From NCBI GenBank assembly GCA_902629575.1, contig CACORJ010000009.1:1-51622 (forward strand): a stretch of DNA of 51,622 nt. Reading direction: 5' to 3'. Source of the DNA: an uncultured Pelagibacteraceae bacterium (GTDB taxonomy: Bacteria > Pseudomonadota > Alphaproteobacteria > Pelagibacterales > Pelagibacteraceae). Positions 36,773 to 45,158 of this stretch are shown here, piece after piece. Positions within the stretch are counted from its first letter, which is position 1; the number at the start of each line of letters is the position of its first letter. Under the pieces are notes generated by a model, which was given only the letters and a program-made list of their open reading frames with translations, was not told the DNA's origin and did no database searches. A program made the translations under genes and the position numbers.

Positions 36773-37606
36773 CTATCGAGGATTATCCCCCTCAATTGCT
36801 ATACGATCCATAATTCTTTCATATCCAAGTCCCCTTCCTGGAAAAAAATCTGCAATAGCATAATGTATCACACTTCTATTATCCCATATAGCGACAGCAT
36901 CATTTGTCCAATTAAATCTACAAGTAAGATCCAATCTAGCTTGATGTTCAAATATTTCTTTTAATAGTTTATCAGATTCTTCTTTTTCAATTCCTATTAT
37001 CTGTTTAGTATAAGTCCAATTAACAAAGAGAATTTTCTTTCCAGTTTCTGGATGAGTTCTTACAATTGGATGTTCATTTGAATAAGCGTCATAATTTTTT
37101 TTATCATTTCCTTCCATATATTTATATTTTTCAATAAAAAATTCAGCTCCAAGAGAGCTATGGATCGCTTTTTTATCTTCAATTTTTTCTTTTATTTTTT
37201 CATCTAAAGTTTCCCACGCTAACTCCATATTTGAAAAACAAGTATCACCACCAACAGGTGGAATTTTTATAGATTTAAGTATCACAGCTTTTGTAGGTTT
37301 TGCGTTATAACTTACATCACTATGCCAATTTTCTCCCCATTGGTTCTTTTCCTCTTTTCCTTTTACTATTCTTACAATTTCAGGATATTCATCAAGCCCC
37401 TTAACATACGCATGAGTTTCTAAAGGTCCAAATTTTTCTGCTAGTGCTATTTGTTGATCTTGTGTAATTGGTTGGTTTCTAAAAAAAATTACTTTATGTT
37501 CTAATAATAAATTATTTATTTTTTCGAAATTTTGATCAGAGACATCAGTAAGATCAATTCCTTTAATTTCTGCCCCAAGTGCTCCAGAGAGTAGTTTAAT
37601 TTCCAT
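36773..37606 (-). CDS. TauD/TfdA-family Fe(II)/2-oxoglutarate dioxygenase
   Basis: A 277-residue double-stranded-helix oxygenase. Iron ligands are His95 and Asp97 (NWHSDVSY) and His248 (WDNRSVIHYA); the 2OG-binding Arg is likely Arg264 (GYERIMDR). HPIVRTHPETGKK is the usual family core. It abuts the HD oxygenase (2 bases) and the thioesterase (TAATG), so it is likely the partner that hydroxylates a substrate before HD-type cleavage. Classic TauD acts on taurine. No sulfonate genes are seen here. Confidence 0.9.
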   Translation of the reverse strand: MEIKLLSGALGAEIKGIDLTDVSDQNFEKINNLLLEHKVIFFRNQPITQDQQIALAEKFGPLETHAYVKGLDEYPEIVRIVKGKEEKNQWGENWHSDVSYNAKPTKAVILKSIKIPPVGGDTCFSNMELAWETLDEKIKEKIEDKKAIHSSLGAEFFIEKYKYMEGNDKKNYDAYSNEHPIVRTHPETGKKILFVNWTYTKQIIGIEKEESDKLLKEIFEHQARLDLTCRFNWTNDAVAIWDNRSVIHYAIADFFPGRGLGYERIMDRIAIEGDNPR

Positions 37607-38073
37607 TATTTCTTAAGCTTTCCTAAAAATACCAAGTTTTCATTTTTAAATTTTGGACTATTTGAATTTATAAATTCATCCATAATCTTAATTTTCTCAT
37701 GTTCAAATTCTGATACTTTTCTTTTACTTAAGTCAATATATAAAGATATCATTTCAATTGTTGCAGATAGTTTTTTTGTAGATTTTTCAATCATTTCTAG
37801 TTTGTAATGTAATCTTTTTTTATCATGATCAAAAAAAGTAAGATTGATTTCAACTTCATCTCCTTCTTTTACTTCGTTGTTATAAGTTGTATGAGTTTCA
37901 ACTACCATAGTGCTCATGTTTGATGTTTTAGCAGAGGTTTCACCCATTTTAAATTTTTCAAGCATGTTTTCCCAAATTTGGTCAAAAATTAAAACGTAGT
38001 AAGCCATATTCATATGACTATTGTAGTCAGTCCACTCTTTTTTGATAATTTGGCTTGCTATATGAATTGACAT
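37606..38073 (-). CDS. Hotdog-fold thioesterase, betainyl-CoA-thioesterase-like
   Basis: A 155-residue 4HBT-type protein. WTDYNSHMNMAYY (residues 14-26) gives the hotdog helix with catalytic Asp16/Asn18-type residues. Relatives of this kind are fused to or adjoin carnitine 3-dehydrogenase. Its expected job is to hydrolyse betainyl-CoA to glycine betaine and CoA. First gene of the thioesterase-TauD-HD-GMC operon, divergent with a 47-base gap from the BKACE and carnitine dehydrogenase pair. Confidence 0.78.
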   Translation of the reverse strand: MSIHIASQIIKKEWTDYNSHMNMAYYVLIFDQIWENMLEKFKMGETSAKTSNMSTMVVETHTTYNNEVKEGDEVEINLTFFDHDKKRLHYKLEMIEKSTKKLSATIEMISLYIDLSKRKVSEFEHEKIKIMDEFINSNSPKFKNENLVFLGKLKK

Positions 38074-38120
38074 TTTTTTATTTCCTAAGAAGTTTTATTA
38101 TATTATAAATTTATGATTAA

Positions 38121-39008
38121 ATGAAGAATAAGGTATTTATATCATGTGCAGTAACGGGATCAGGAGACACTGCTGGAAAACATCCAGATTTACCCAAGAC
38201 TCCTGAACAAATTGCAAAAGCCTCTATAGATGCAGCTAAAGCAGGAGCTGCGATTGCTCATATTCATGTAAGAGAAGAGGATGGAACTCCAAGTAGAAGA
38301 TTAGAACTATATAAAGAGGTAGTCGACAGAATTAGATCTAGTGATACAGATGTAATATTAAATTTAACAACTGGAATGGGTGGAGATCTAGATATCGGCC
38401 AAGGTAAAAATCCTCTTGAATTCGGTCCTATGACTGACATGGCAAATGTTATGGAAAGAATAGCTAACGTTGAAGAATTTCTTCCTGAAATTTGTACATT
38501 AGATGCGGGTACATTAAACTTTGGTGATAGCTCAGTTATTACAGTTAATACCCCAAATGATTTGAGAAAAGCAGCTAAAAAATTAAAGGAAATAAAAGTA
38601 AAGCCAGAAATAGAAGCTTTTGATTTAGGTAATATGTGGTTTGGAGCACAATTATACGAAGAGGGATTATTAAGTGATCCACCATTATTTCAAATGTGCC
38701 TTGGTATTCCTTGGGGTGCTCCAGCAACAACTTTAGCTATGCAGGCAATGAAAGATATAATGCCTAAAGAAGGTATTTGGTCTGGTTTTGCTATTTCAAA
38801 AAATGAAATGCCATTTGTTGCACAAACAGTATTAATGGGTGGAAATCCAAGAGTTGGTTTAGAGGATAATCTATACCTATCAAAAGGAAAGCTGGCTACA
38901 AATGCACAATTAGTAGAGAAAGCAATAAGAATAGTTGATGATATTGGATACACGCCTATGACGCCCGCAGAAACAAGAGAAAAATTAAAACTTGTCAAAC
39001 ATAAGTAA
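38121..39008 (+). CDS. Beta-keto acid cleavage enzyme (BKACE/DUF849), probably 3-dehydrocarnitine:acetyl-CoA
   Basis: A 295-residue (beta/alpha)8 enzyme. The zinc ligands His47 and His49 (AHIHVRE) and the later Glu in RVGLEDN are present, as is the SCAVTGSGDTAGKHP start of the dehydrocarnitine-type subgroup. It would convert 3-dehydrocarnitine plus acetyl-CoA to betainyl-CoA plus acetoacetate. The adjacent carnitine dehydrogenase gene (TAATG overlap) makes this assignment strong. Confidence 0.9.
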   Translation: MKNKVFISCAVTGSGDTAGKHPDLPKTPEQIAKASIDAAKAGAAIAHIHVREEDGTPSRRLELYKEVVDRIRSSDTDVILNLTTGMGGDLDIGQGKNPLEFGPMTDMANVMERIANVEEFLPEICTLDAGTLNFGDSSVITVNTPNDLRKAAKKLKEIKVKPEIEAFDLGNMWFGAQLYEEGLLSDPPLFQMCLGIPWGAPATTLAMQAMKDIMPKEGIWSGFAISKNEMPFVAQTVLMGGNPRVGLEDNLYLSKGKLATNAQLVEKAIRIVDDIGYTPMTPAETREKLKLVKHK

Positions 39009-39949
39009 TGTCCAATATCAAAAAAGTTGCCGTGATTGGAACTGGAGTAATTGGTGTAGGTTGGATTATCAGATTTTTAGCTCATAACAAAATTGTATAT
39101 GCATTTGATAAAAATATTAATTTAAAAAAAAAAATAATATTAGAAATAAAAAGAACTTGGCCTTATGTAAAAAAACTTTTTAATAAAAAAAAGTTAAATT
39201 TAAAAAATTTTTATTTTTTTTCATCAATAGAAGAAACATTAAAAAATGCAGATTTTATTCAAGAATGCGCAATAGAAAATTATGAATTAAAAATAGAGTT
39301 ATTGAAAAAAATTGGAAATTATGCAAAATCTAAATCAATTATTTCCTCAAGCTCATCAGGTTTATTACCTACAAGAATTTATTCAAAATGTAATAATCCG
39401 GAAAGAGGAATAATTGGGCACCCCTTTAATCCGGTATATCTTTTACCTGCTGTTGAAATAGTCCCAGGAAAAAAAACTTCTATTAAAAATTTAGATATTG
39501 CTAAAAAATTTTATAAATCAATTTCTATGAATCCGATAATGGTAAAAAATGAATTACCTGGTTATTTATCTGATAGATTGCAAGAGGCTTTATGGAGGGA
39601 AGGTTTGCATATAATTAATGAGGGATACGCAACTACCGAGGAATTGGATAGAGCAATTGAAGATGGTCCTGGTTTAAGATGGTCATTAATGGGAACTTTT
39701 TTAACTTTTCATTTGGCAGGGGGGCAAACAGGCATGAAGCACATGTTGGAGCAATTTGGTCCAGCTTTAAAATTACCATGGACAAAGTTAAAAGCACCTA
39801 AGCTGTCTAAAAAATTATCATCTAGACTTATTTCAGGCACAAAAAAACAAGCAAAAGGAAAATCAATACAGCAGATTTCAAATATTAGAGATGAATATTT
39901 AGTAGATCTTCAAAGATTAAGAAAAAAGTATGAAAATAAAATTAGATAA
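39008..39949 (+). CDS. L-carnitine 3-dehydrogenase
   Basis: A 313-residue NAD-dependent oxidoreductase of the 3-hydroxyacyl-CoA dehydrogenase fold. The Rossmann motif GTGVIGVGW lies at residues 11-19. The family core HPFNPVYLLPAVEIVPG has the catalytic His, and GPGLRWSLMGTFLTFHLAGG is the specific signature of carnitine dehydrogenases. It makes 3-dehydrocarnitine for the upstream BKACE. Some relatives carry a C-terminal thioesterase; here that is encoded separately at 37606-38073. Confidence 0.93.
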   Translation: MSNIKKVAVIGTGVIGVGWIIRFLAHNKIVYAFDKNINLKKKIILEIKRTWPYVKKLFNKKKLNLKNFYFFSSIEETLKNADFIQECAIENYELKIELLKKIGNYAKSKSIISSSSSGLLPTRIYSKCNNPERGIIGHPFNPVYLLPAVEIVPGKKTSIKNLDIAKKFYKSISMNPIMVKNELPGYLSDRLQEALWREGLHIINEGYATTEELDRAIEDGPGLRWSLMGTFLTFHLAGGQTGMKHMLEQFGPALKLPWTKLKAPKLSKKLSSRLISGTKKQAKGKSIQQISNIRDEYLVDLQRLRKKYENKIR

Positions 39950-39976
39950 TGATTAAGATTTTTTATCTAATCATTT
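39941..39976. terminator. Inverted repeats between convergent carnitine dehydrogenase and SDR genes
   Basis: ATTAGATA (39941-39948) pairs with TATCTAAT (39964-39971), and the overlapping AATGATTA (39948-39955) pairs with TAATCATT (39969-39976). The two alternative stems straddle both stop codons, with a run of T residues in the loop. It could act as a short bidirectional terminator in a gap of only 17 bases. Confidence 0.5.
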
Positions 39977-40755
39977 CTCTCAGTATTACCATCTACAGAA
40001 ATTATCTGTCCAGAAACTTTACTTGAATCATCTGAGATTAAAAAAGCACACATTTTTCCAATATCCTCTTCAAGTATCCATTTTTTCATTGAGCTCATTG
40101 ATATGAAATCTCTTTCAATTTTTTTTTTTGATATTTTCGTAAATTTTGCTTTCTCTTTAATAACTTTAATCATGCGTTTACCCTTTATAGAACCAGGACA
40201 TACCGCATTAACTCTAATATTAAATTTTCCAAGCTCCATCGCTAAAGTTTTTGTAACTCCTATAACCGCCCATTTACTAGCTGCATAAGGAGATCTTAAA
40301 GGGAAACCAAGAATGCCAGCAGTAGATGAAATATTTATTATTGACCCATTCTTAGATTTTTTAATTAAAGGTATTGCTTGTTTAGTGAAATAAAAATGAC
40401 TATTTATATCTATATGCAAGGTATTTTCCCAATCCTTAGATTTTATTTTTTCAAGTGTGCTAGTTGGACCAGCAACACCGACATTATTAATTAAAGCATC
40501 TATTTTTTTTGTTTTATTTTGAATATTCTTAAAAAAGTCCTTAACTTGTGGTTCATTTGAAGCATCGCAATAATAAGAAAAAAGCCTTTTATTATGAAGT
40601 GGATGTTTTTTTAGTTTGTTTATAAAATTTTTATTAATATCACATAAGTATACATACGCTCCTCTAGCAAGACATACCTTAGCTGTAGCGAGGCCTATTC
40701 CAGATGCTCCTGCAGAAATGATGATTTTTTTATTTTTTAATGATTGGTGAACCAT
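39967..40755 (-). CDS. Short-chain dehydrogenase/reductase (SDR)
   Basis: A 262-residue classical SDR. The nucleotide site is AGASGIGLA, then NNVGVAGP. The catalytic set is Ser in NISSTAG, Tyr and Lys in YAASKWAV. A C-terminal GQIISVDGNTERND closes the fold. It follows the ABC ATPase gene by 3 bases, so it belongs to the ProXWV operon and may oxidise or reduce an imported osmolyte or its product. Substrate unknown. Confidence 0.88.
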   Translation of the reverse strand: MVHQSLKNKKIIISAGASGIGLATAKVCLARGAYVYLCDINKNFINKLKKHPLHNKRLFSYYCDASNEPQVKDFFKNIQNKTKKIDALINNVGVAGPTSTLEKIKSKDWENTLHIDINSHFYFTKQAIPLIKKSKNGSIINISSTAGILGFPLRSPYAASKWAVIGVTKTLAMELGKFNIRVNAVCPGSIKGKRMIKVIKEKAKFTKISKKKIERDFISMSSMKKWILEEDIGKMCAFLISDDSSKVSGQIISVDGNTERND

Positions 40756-40758
40756 TAA

Positions 40759-41784
40759 TTACGATTTTGTAAGCGAAGATTGTAATTCTTTATTAGTTAT
40801 GTAACCTTTAATATTTCCATTTTTGTCAACAACTTCACAATTCGCACTAGAACAAACTATTTTTGGTAGAAATTCCTCTATAAATTGATCTTCATTGACT
40901 TTAATTAAGTTTGTTTTGTCAATACCATTAACTTCATTTGCATTCTTCATAATAATTTTTGCCTTTATTACTTTTGCTCTATTTACATCTTTGACAAAAG
41001 CTTTTACGTACTCATCAGCTGGATTCATTATGATTTCCACAGGTGTTCCTACCTGTACTAATTTTCCTGCATTTAATATACCAATATGGTCTCCAAGCCT
41101 CAAAGATTCATCAAGATCATGAGTAATGAAGACTATAGTTTTTTTTAATTCTGATTGAAGTTCTAGCAGTTGTTTTTGCATATCACTTCTAATTAACGGA
41201 TCTAGAGCACTAAAAGCCTCATCCATTAACATGATATCTGAATTTGTTGCTAACGCTCTAGCTAAACCTACACGTTGCTGCATTCCCCCAGATAATTGAT
41301 TAGGAAATTGATTTTCAAATCCATTTAAACCTACCGCATCTATTTTTTCCATAGCAATCTTATTTCTTTCAATTTCAGTTTTGCCTTGCATTTCCAATCC
41401 ATAACCTACATTTTGCATTACAGTTTTATGGGGAAACAAACCAAACCTTTGAAAAACCATACTCATCTTATGTCTTCTAAAGTCTATTAACTGTTCTTTA
41501 TTTAAAGACATAACATTAGTTCCCTCAACAAGAATTTCACCATCAGTAGGATCTATCAATCTATTTAAATGTCTTATCAAAGTAGATTTACCTGAGCCTG
41601 ATAATCCCATGCATACAAATGTTTCACCTTCCTCTATTTTTAAGGAAACATTATCTAAACCCACTGTATGACCAGTTTTTTCTAGAACTTCTTCTTTATT
41701 AGCTCCATCACGAACCATAGGCATAACAGAATTTGGATTATTACCAAAAATTTTATAAACATTATTAATTTCTATTTTTGACAT
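40759..41784 (-). CDS. proV: Quaternary-amine ABC transporter ATP-binding protein (ProV/OpuAA type)
   Basis: A 341-residue protein starting at the ATG at 41784 (MSKIEINNVYKIFG), one base after the permease stop codon. The frame runs 25 codons further upstream, which would overlap proW, so that version is rejected. Walker A GLSGSGKST, signature LSGGMQQR, Walker B IMLMDEAFSALDP, then a switch His in FITHDLDESL. The C-terminal ~70 residues form a CBS-like domain (VDKNGNIKGYITNKEL), as in osmoregulatory transporters. Confidence 0.95.
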   Translation of the reverse strand: MSKIEINNVYKIFGNNPNSVMPMVRDGANKEEVLEKTGHTVGLDNVSLKIEEGETFVCMGLSGSGKSTLIRHLNRLIDPTDGEILVEGTNVMSLNKEQLIDFRRHKMSMVFQRFGLFPHKTVMQNVGYGLEMQGKTEIERNKIAMEKIDAVGLNGFENQFPNQLSGGMQQRVGLARALATNSDIMLMDEAFSALDPLIRSDMQKQLLELQSELKKTIVFITHDLDESLRLGDHIGILNAGKLVQVGTPVEIIMNPADEYVKAFVKDVNRAKVIKAKIIMKNANEVNGIDKTNLIKVNEDQFIEEFLPKIVCSSANCEVVDKNGNIKGYITNKELQSSLTKS

Positions 41785-41785
41785 A

Positions 41786-42805
41786 TTATTTCTTTTTAAC
41801 TGGTGCTCTTCTTTCCTGAAGAGTCTCACCATATGACTGAGTAATCCGATCAAGAACAATTGCTAATAATACTATAGCAATACCTGCTTCTGCAGCTCTA
41901 CCAACATTTAATTGTTGTAAACCCAACAAAACTTCATCCCCGAGACCTCTTGTACCAATCATTGAAGCAATAACAACCATAGACAAAGCCATCATAGTAC
42001 ATTGGTTAATTCCTTGCATAATATTTGGAAGAGCCAAAGGCATTTGAACACCCCATAATTTCTGTTTTTTGCTTGCACCAAAAGCATCTGCAGCTTCTAT
42101 GACTTCTTTATCAACTAGTCTTATACCTAAGTCAGTCAATCTTACTAGGGGTGGAACGGCGTAAATAAAAGTAGCGATAATCGCAGGAACCGCACCTAGT
42201 CCAAATAACATTATTCCTGGAATTAAATATACAAAAGCAGGAATTGTCTGCATTAAATCAAGAACTGGAAGAATTTTATTTCTTACCCTTTCAGCCCTGG
42301 ACATTAATATACCAACAGGCATTCCAAATACTAAGCACAAAAAAATACTTATTAACATAATTGCTGTAGTCTCGATTGCCTTTGTCCAAAATATTGGATG
42401 TAAAAATCCTATAAAAAAAGTACAAAAACCAACAAACACTGTTGTCCTAATTTTTCTTCCACTTGCAAAATAAGCTATTACAACAACTCCCAAAACCACA
42501 GCAGGCCATGGGGCTAAAATTAGAAAATTTTTTAAAGCCATTAGCATTGCAAGTAAAAAATTATTTATTGCTTCAAAAATAAAACCATATGTTTCATTGA
42601 GTTTTTTAAATCCAATATTTATCCACTTCATTAAAGGAAGATCTAACCATTTAGGCCATTTTTGAAGCCAAGAAAAATCGTTAATTAAATCACCAACTGT
42701 TTCCGGCTTTCTTTTTGATGAACTATAACTAATTATCAAAAGCCAAATAAAAATAAATAACAGGCCAATATTAAAGAAAAATTTTTTATCTTTTCTAAGC
42801 TTCAT
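41786..42805 (-). CDS. proW: Quaternary-amine ABC transporter permease (ProW/OpuAB type)
   Basis: A 339-residue inner-membrane protein with an N-terminal hydrophilic stretch, a helix near residues 10-27 and six or more helices after residue 80. It shows the EAA-type coupling segment ADAFGASKKQKLWGVQMPLALPNIM. It is separated from proX by 79 bases that hold a perfect 12-bp hairpin. Most probably imports glycine betaine, choline, carnitine or gamma-butyrobetaine. Confidence 0.93.
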   Translation of the reverse strand: MKLRKDKKFFFNIGLLFIFIWLLIISYSSSKRKPETVGDLINDFSWLQKWPKWLDLPLMKWINIGFKKLNETYGFIFEAINNFLLAMLMALKNFLILAPWPAVVLGVVVIAYFASGRKIRTTVFVGFCTFFIGFLHPIFWTKAIETTAIMLISIFLCLVFGMPVGILMSRAERVRNKILPVLDLMQTIPAFVYLIPGIMLFGLGAVPAIIATFIYAVPPLVRLTDLGIRLVDKEVIEAADAFGASKKQKLWGVQMPLALPNIMQGINQCTMMALSMVVIASMIGTRGLGDEVLLGLQQLNVGRAAEAGIAIVLLAIVLDRITQSYGETLQERRAPVKKK

Positions 42806-42831
42806 ATTTAATTTTGTTGAACCCTATTTAG

Positions 42832-42862
42832 TAAAAGAGCCCATATTTAATGGGCTCTTTTA
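42832..42862 (-). terminator. Hairpin between proX and proW
   Basis: A perfect 12-bp stem pairs 42832-42843 with 42851-42862 around a 7-base loop (centre AGAGCCCA and its complement), ending in TTTT on the minus strand. It lies 22 bases after the proX stop and 27 before proW. It probably ends or protects most proX transcripts and gives more binding protein than permease and ATPase. Confidence 0.78.
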
Positions 42863-42883
42863 AAAGTTTATTTATAGTTAGGA

Positions 42884-43900
42884 TTATAATGCAGCTGAAA
42901 CTTTTTTAGCTACATCAGCAGGAACCCAACTTTTCCACATACTTTCAGTTTTTAAAAACTGTTTAGCAGTTAATTCCATATCACCATCTGACTCATCTTC
43001 GTAGAATGCTAACATTTTATTAACTGTAGCTGTTGGAATAGTATATTTCTCTAAAAATTTAGTTTCTTCTGGATGAGCTTTTGCCCAATCAGTTAAAACA
43101 GATTTTGTTAGAGCCATATCTCTATATTCACATGCGCAACTTGGTTTGTAAACTTCTGGTCCATTTGCCTTAATGTCTTCCACAACTGCAGACATTTTAT
43201 TCCAACATTCAGAGTCAAATTTTGGTTCTGACAATCTTACTAAATCTACTTTACCCATAAGACCTGTTGGAGCCCAGTAATAAGTAAATACTGGTTTATT
43301 TTTTGCAAAAGCTCCAGCTATAGCCGCATCTAAAGCACCACCTGATCCTGGATCAAAGTTAGTGTAATACTTATCTAAACCATATTCTTTATGTTTAACT
43401 AAGTTTACTGTGTAACAAGTCCAGCCTGAAATACAACTAGTCATTCTACCTTTAGATGGATCTTCTGGATCTTTAAATAGCGCAGCTATTTTCGGATCTT
43501 TCATATCTTCTACAGATTTTAAATTATATTTATCAGCTGTAGCTTTATCTACATAAAATGCTTGCTGTGAGTCTGGAGTGTTAACGCCAATATTTTTGAT
43601 TGTACCTGCTTTTTCATGAGGCTCGTAATTAGCTATAATGTTATCATACCAAACTTCAGTAATTACATCTAATTGTTTGTCATAATGAGCAGCCATAATC
43701 GGTGTTGTACTTCCTTTAGTAACAGACACTTTACATCCATATCCCTTTTCAAGGATAAATTGAGTTATTGCAGTGTGGATGTTCGCACTTGACCAATCGA
43801 AATCTCCCAATCTAGCTTTACACTCACCTGCATTAGCACTAGTAGCTAATAGAGATGATGCAAAAAAAGTTGAAAGAATTAATTTTTTTAAAAACTTCAT
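42884..43900 (-). CDS. proX: Quaternary-amine ABC transporter periplasmic binding protein (ProX/OpuAC type)
   Basis: A 338-residue protein starting at the ATG at 43900 (a TTG precedes it). The signal peptide ends near ATSANA, with the mature part starting GECKARLGDFDW. The OpuAC fold has ANIHTAITQFILEKGYG and several Trp/Tyr that could build the aromatic cage for a trimethylammonium group. A GGAG ribosome-binding site lies about 8 bases upstream. First gene of the ABC operon. Confidence 0.94.
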   Translation of the reverse strand: MKFLKKLILSTFFASSLLATSANAGECKARLGDFDWSSANIHTAITQFILEKGYGCKVSVTKGSTTPIMAAHYDKQLDVITEVWYDNIIANYEPHEKAGTIKNIGVNTPDSQQAFYVDKATADKYNLKSVEDMKDPKIAALFKDPEDPSKGRMTSCISGWTCYTVNLVKHKEYGLDKYYTNFDPGSGGALDAAIAGAFAKNKPVFTYYWAPTGLMGKVDLVRLSEPKFDSECWNKMSAVVEDIKANGPEVYKPSCACEYRDMALTKSVLTDWAKAHPEETKFLEKYTIPTATVNKMLAFYEDESDGDMELTAKQFLKTESMWKSWVPADVAKKVSAAL

Positions 43901-44031
43901 CAATTTTTCTCCTCTATGTTAAGTTTTAATAAAGAGATTAAATAATGAATGGATGTAAAAAACAAGTGCTGAATTATTAATTCAACTATTAATTGAATTG
44001 AATTATACTAACATTTATATAATTATTAACG
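43901..44031. promoter_or_regulatory. Divergent control region between proX and the BBOX-like gene
   Basis: A 128-base AT-rich region. On the minus strand TTGTTT-N17-TTTAAT could be the proX promoter. An imperfect inverted repeat (ATTAATTCAA at 43976-43985 with TTGAATTAT near 43998-44006) looks like a repressor operator shared by the two divergent units. The AT bias weakens both calls. Confidence 0.35.
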
Positions 44032-45156
44032 ATGAGATCAATTTCAAAATTAGAAAAAAACTCAACTTATTTAAAAATTATTTGGGATGATGGAATTGAG
44101 AGTAAATTTAATTATTTATGGTTAAGAGATAATTGTCCAACAGCTCATGACAAAGATTCACGTCATAGAATGTTTAGCATCCTTAATGTTTCACCTGAAA
44201 TCAATCCAAAAAATTATAATATTTTAGAAAATGGTAACCTAGAGATAGAGTGGAGTGAAGGAAATCATAAAAGTATATATAATCCATCATGGCTTAGAGA
44301 AAATTGTTATACGATAAAAAATAACACTAAATATGTTTCTCCTTATAAGCTCTGGGATAGTAAATTACAAAGTAAACTCAAAACTATTGAAATAGATTAT
44401 GATTATATAATTAATTCCGAGGAAGGTTTAATAAAGTGGCTTGAACTTCTTCACCATTCTGGAATAGCAATCGTTAAAAATGCTCCAGTTGAAAAGAATT
44501 CTGCTTTTAAAATTTTAAATAAGATTAGTCATACTAGAGAAACATTTTTTAAAACACCATTTGAGGTTATCAATATTCCAAAGCCCAATAATTCTGCATA
44601 TACTGCTCACGCCTTAAAAAATCACATGGATTTACCTTGGTTTGAGAATCCTCCTGGATATCAATTTTTACATTGCCTAACAAATTCTGCAAAAGGGGGA
44701 AACTCTTCTGCAGTAGATGCATTTGCTGTTGCAGATTACTTGAGGAAAAATGAAAAAGATATTTTTGATATTTTAGTCAATACACCTTTAAAATTTAGAG
44801 ATAAAGATTACACACAAGAGGCTATTAGAAGTTTTTACGGAACAGCAATTTCACTGACTAAAGATGGCGACTTTAATGATGTAAGATATAGCATTGCAAC
44901 TTTGGATGCTTTGGACTGTCACCCAGATAAGATGGATTCCGTTTACAAAGCCCACCATAGATTTGGTAAACTATTACACGATAATAAATTTCAAATAAAT
45001 TTCAGATTAGAACCGGGTGATATATTTTCTTTCAATAATAGAAGACTTTTACATGGAAGAACTGAATTTGATCCAAATTCAGGTCACAGACATTTACAAG
45101 GATACTATATGGATCGAGACGAAATTATTGGTAGACTGAATTATTTAAAAAAGTAA
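44032..45156 (+). CDS. Gamma-butyrobetaine-hydroxylase/TmpA-like Fe(II)/2OG oxygenase
   Basis: A 374-residue protein. Residues 1-100 form the BBOX N-terminal domain (WLRDNCP near 30-36, WLRENC near 87-92); residues 130-374 form the TauD-like core. Iron ligands His198, Asp200 and His341 and 2OG-binding Arg353 (GHRHLQGYYMDRDE) are present. The usual zinc Cys cluster is reduced: only Cys35 is left before the DSRH segment. Human and bacterial BBOX hydroxylate gamma-butyrobetaine to carnitine; TmpA hydroxylates 2-trimethylaminoethylphosphonate. The carnitine genes nearby favour the first, the HD oxygenase the second. Confidence 0.88.
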   Translation: MRSISKLEKNSTYLKIIWDDGIESKFNYLWLRDNCPTAHDKDSRHRMFSILNVSPEINPKNYNILENGNLEIEWSEGNHKSIYNPSWLRENCYTIKNNTKYVSPYKLWDSKLQSKLKTIEIDYDYIINSEEGLIKWLELLHHSGIAIVKNAPVEKNSAFKILNKISHTRETFFKTPFEVINIPKPNNSAYTAHALKNHMDLPWFENPPGYQFLHCLTNSAKGGNSSAVDAFAVADYLRKNEKDIFDILVNTPLKFRDKDYTQEAIRSFYGTAISLTKDGDFNDVRYSIATLDALDCHPDKMDSVYKAHHRFGKLLHDNKFQINFRLEPGDIFSFNNRRLLHGRTEFDPNSGHRHLQGYYMDRDEIIGRLNYLKK

Positions 45157-45158
45157 TT

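Noticed and set aside
36773..37606. Calling this gene a true taurine dioxygenase (tauD)
   Set aside because: There are no taurine transporter or sulfonate genes nearby and the operon partners point to another substrate; only the family name is justified.
40759..41859. Longer ProV starting upstream of 41784
   Set aside because: The extra 25 residues overlap proW and are not conserved-looking; the ATG at 41784 gives the family N-terminus.
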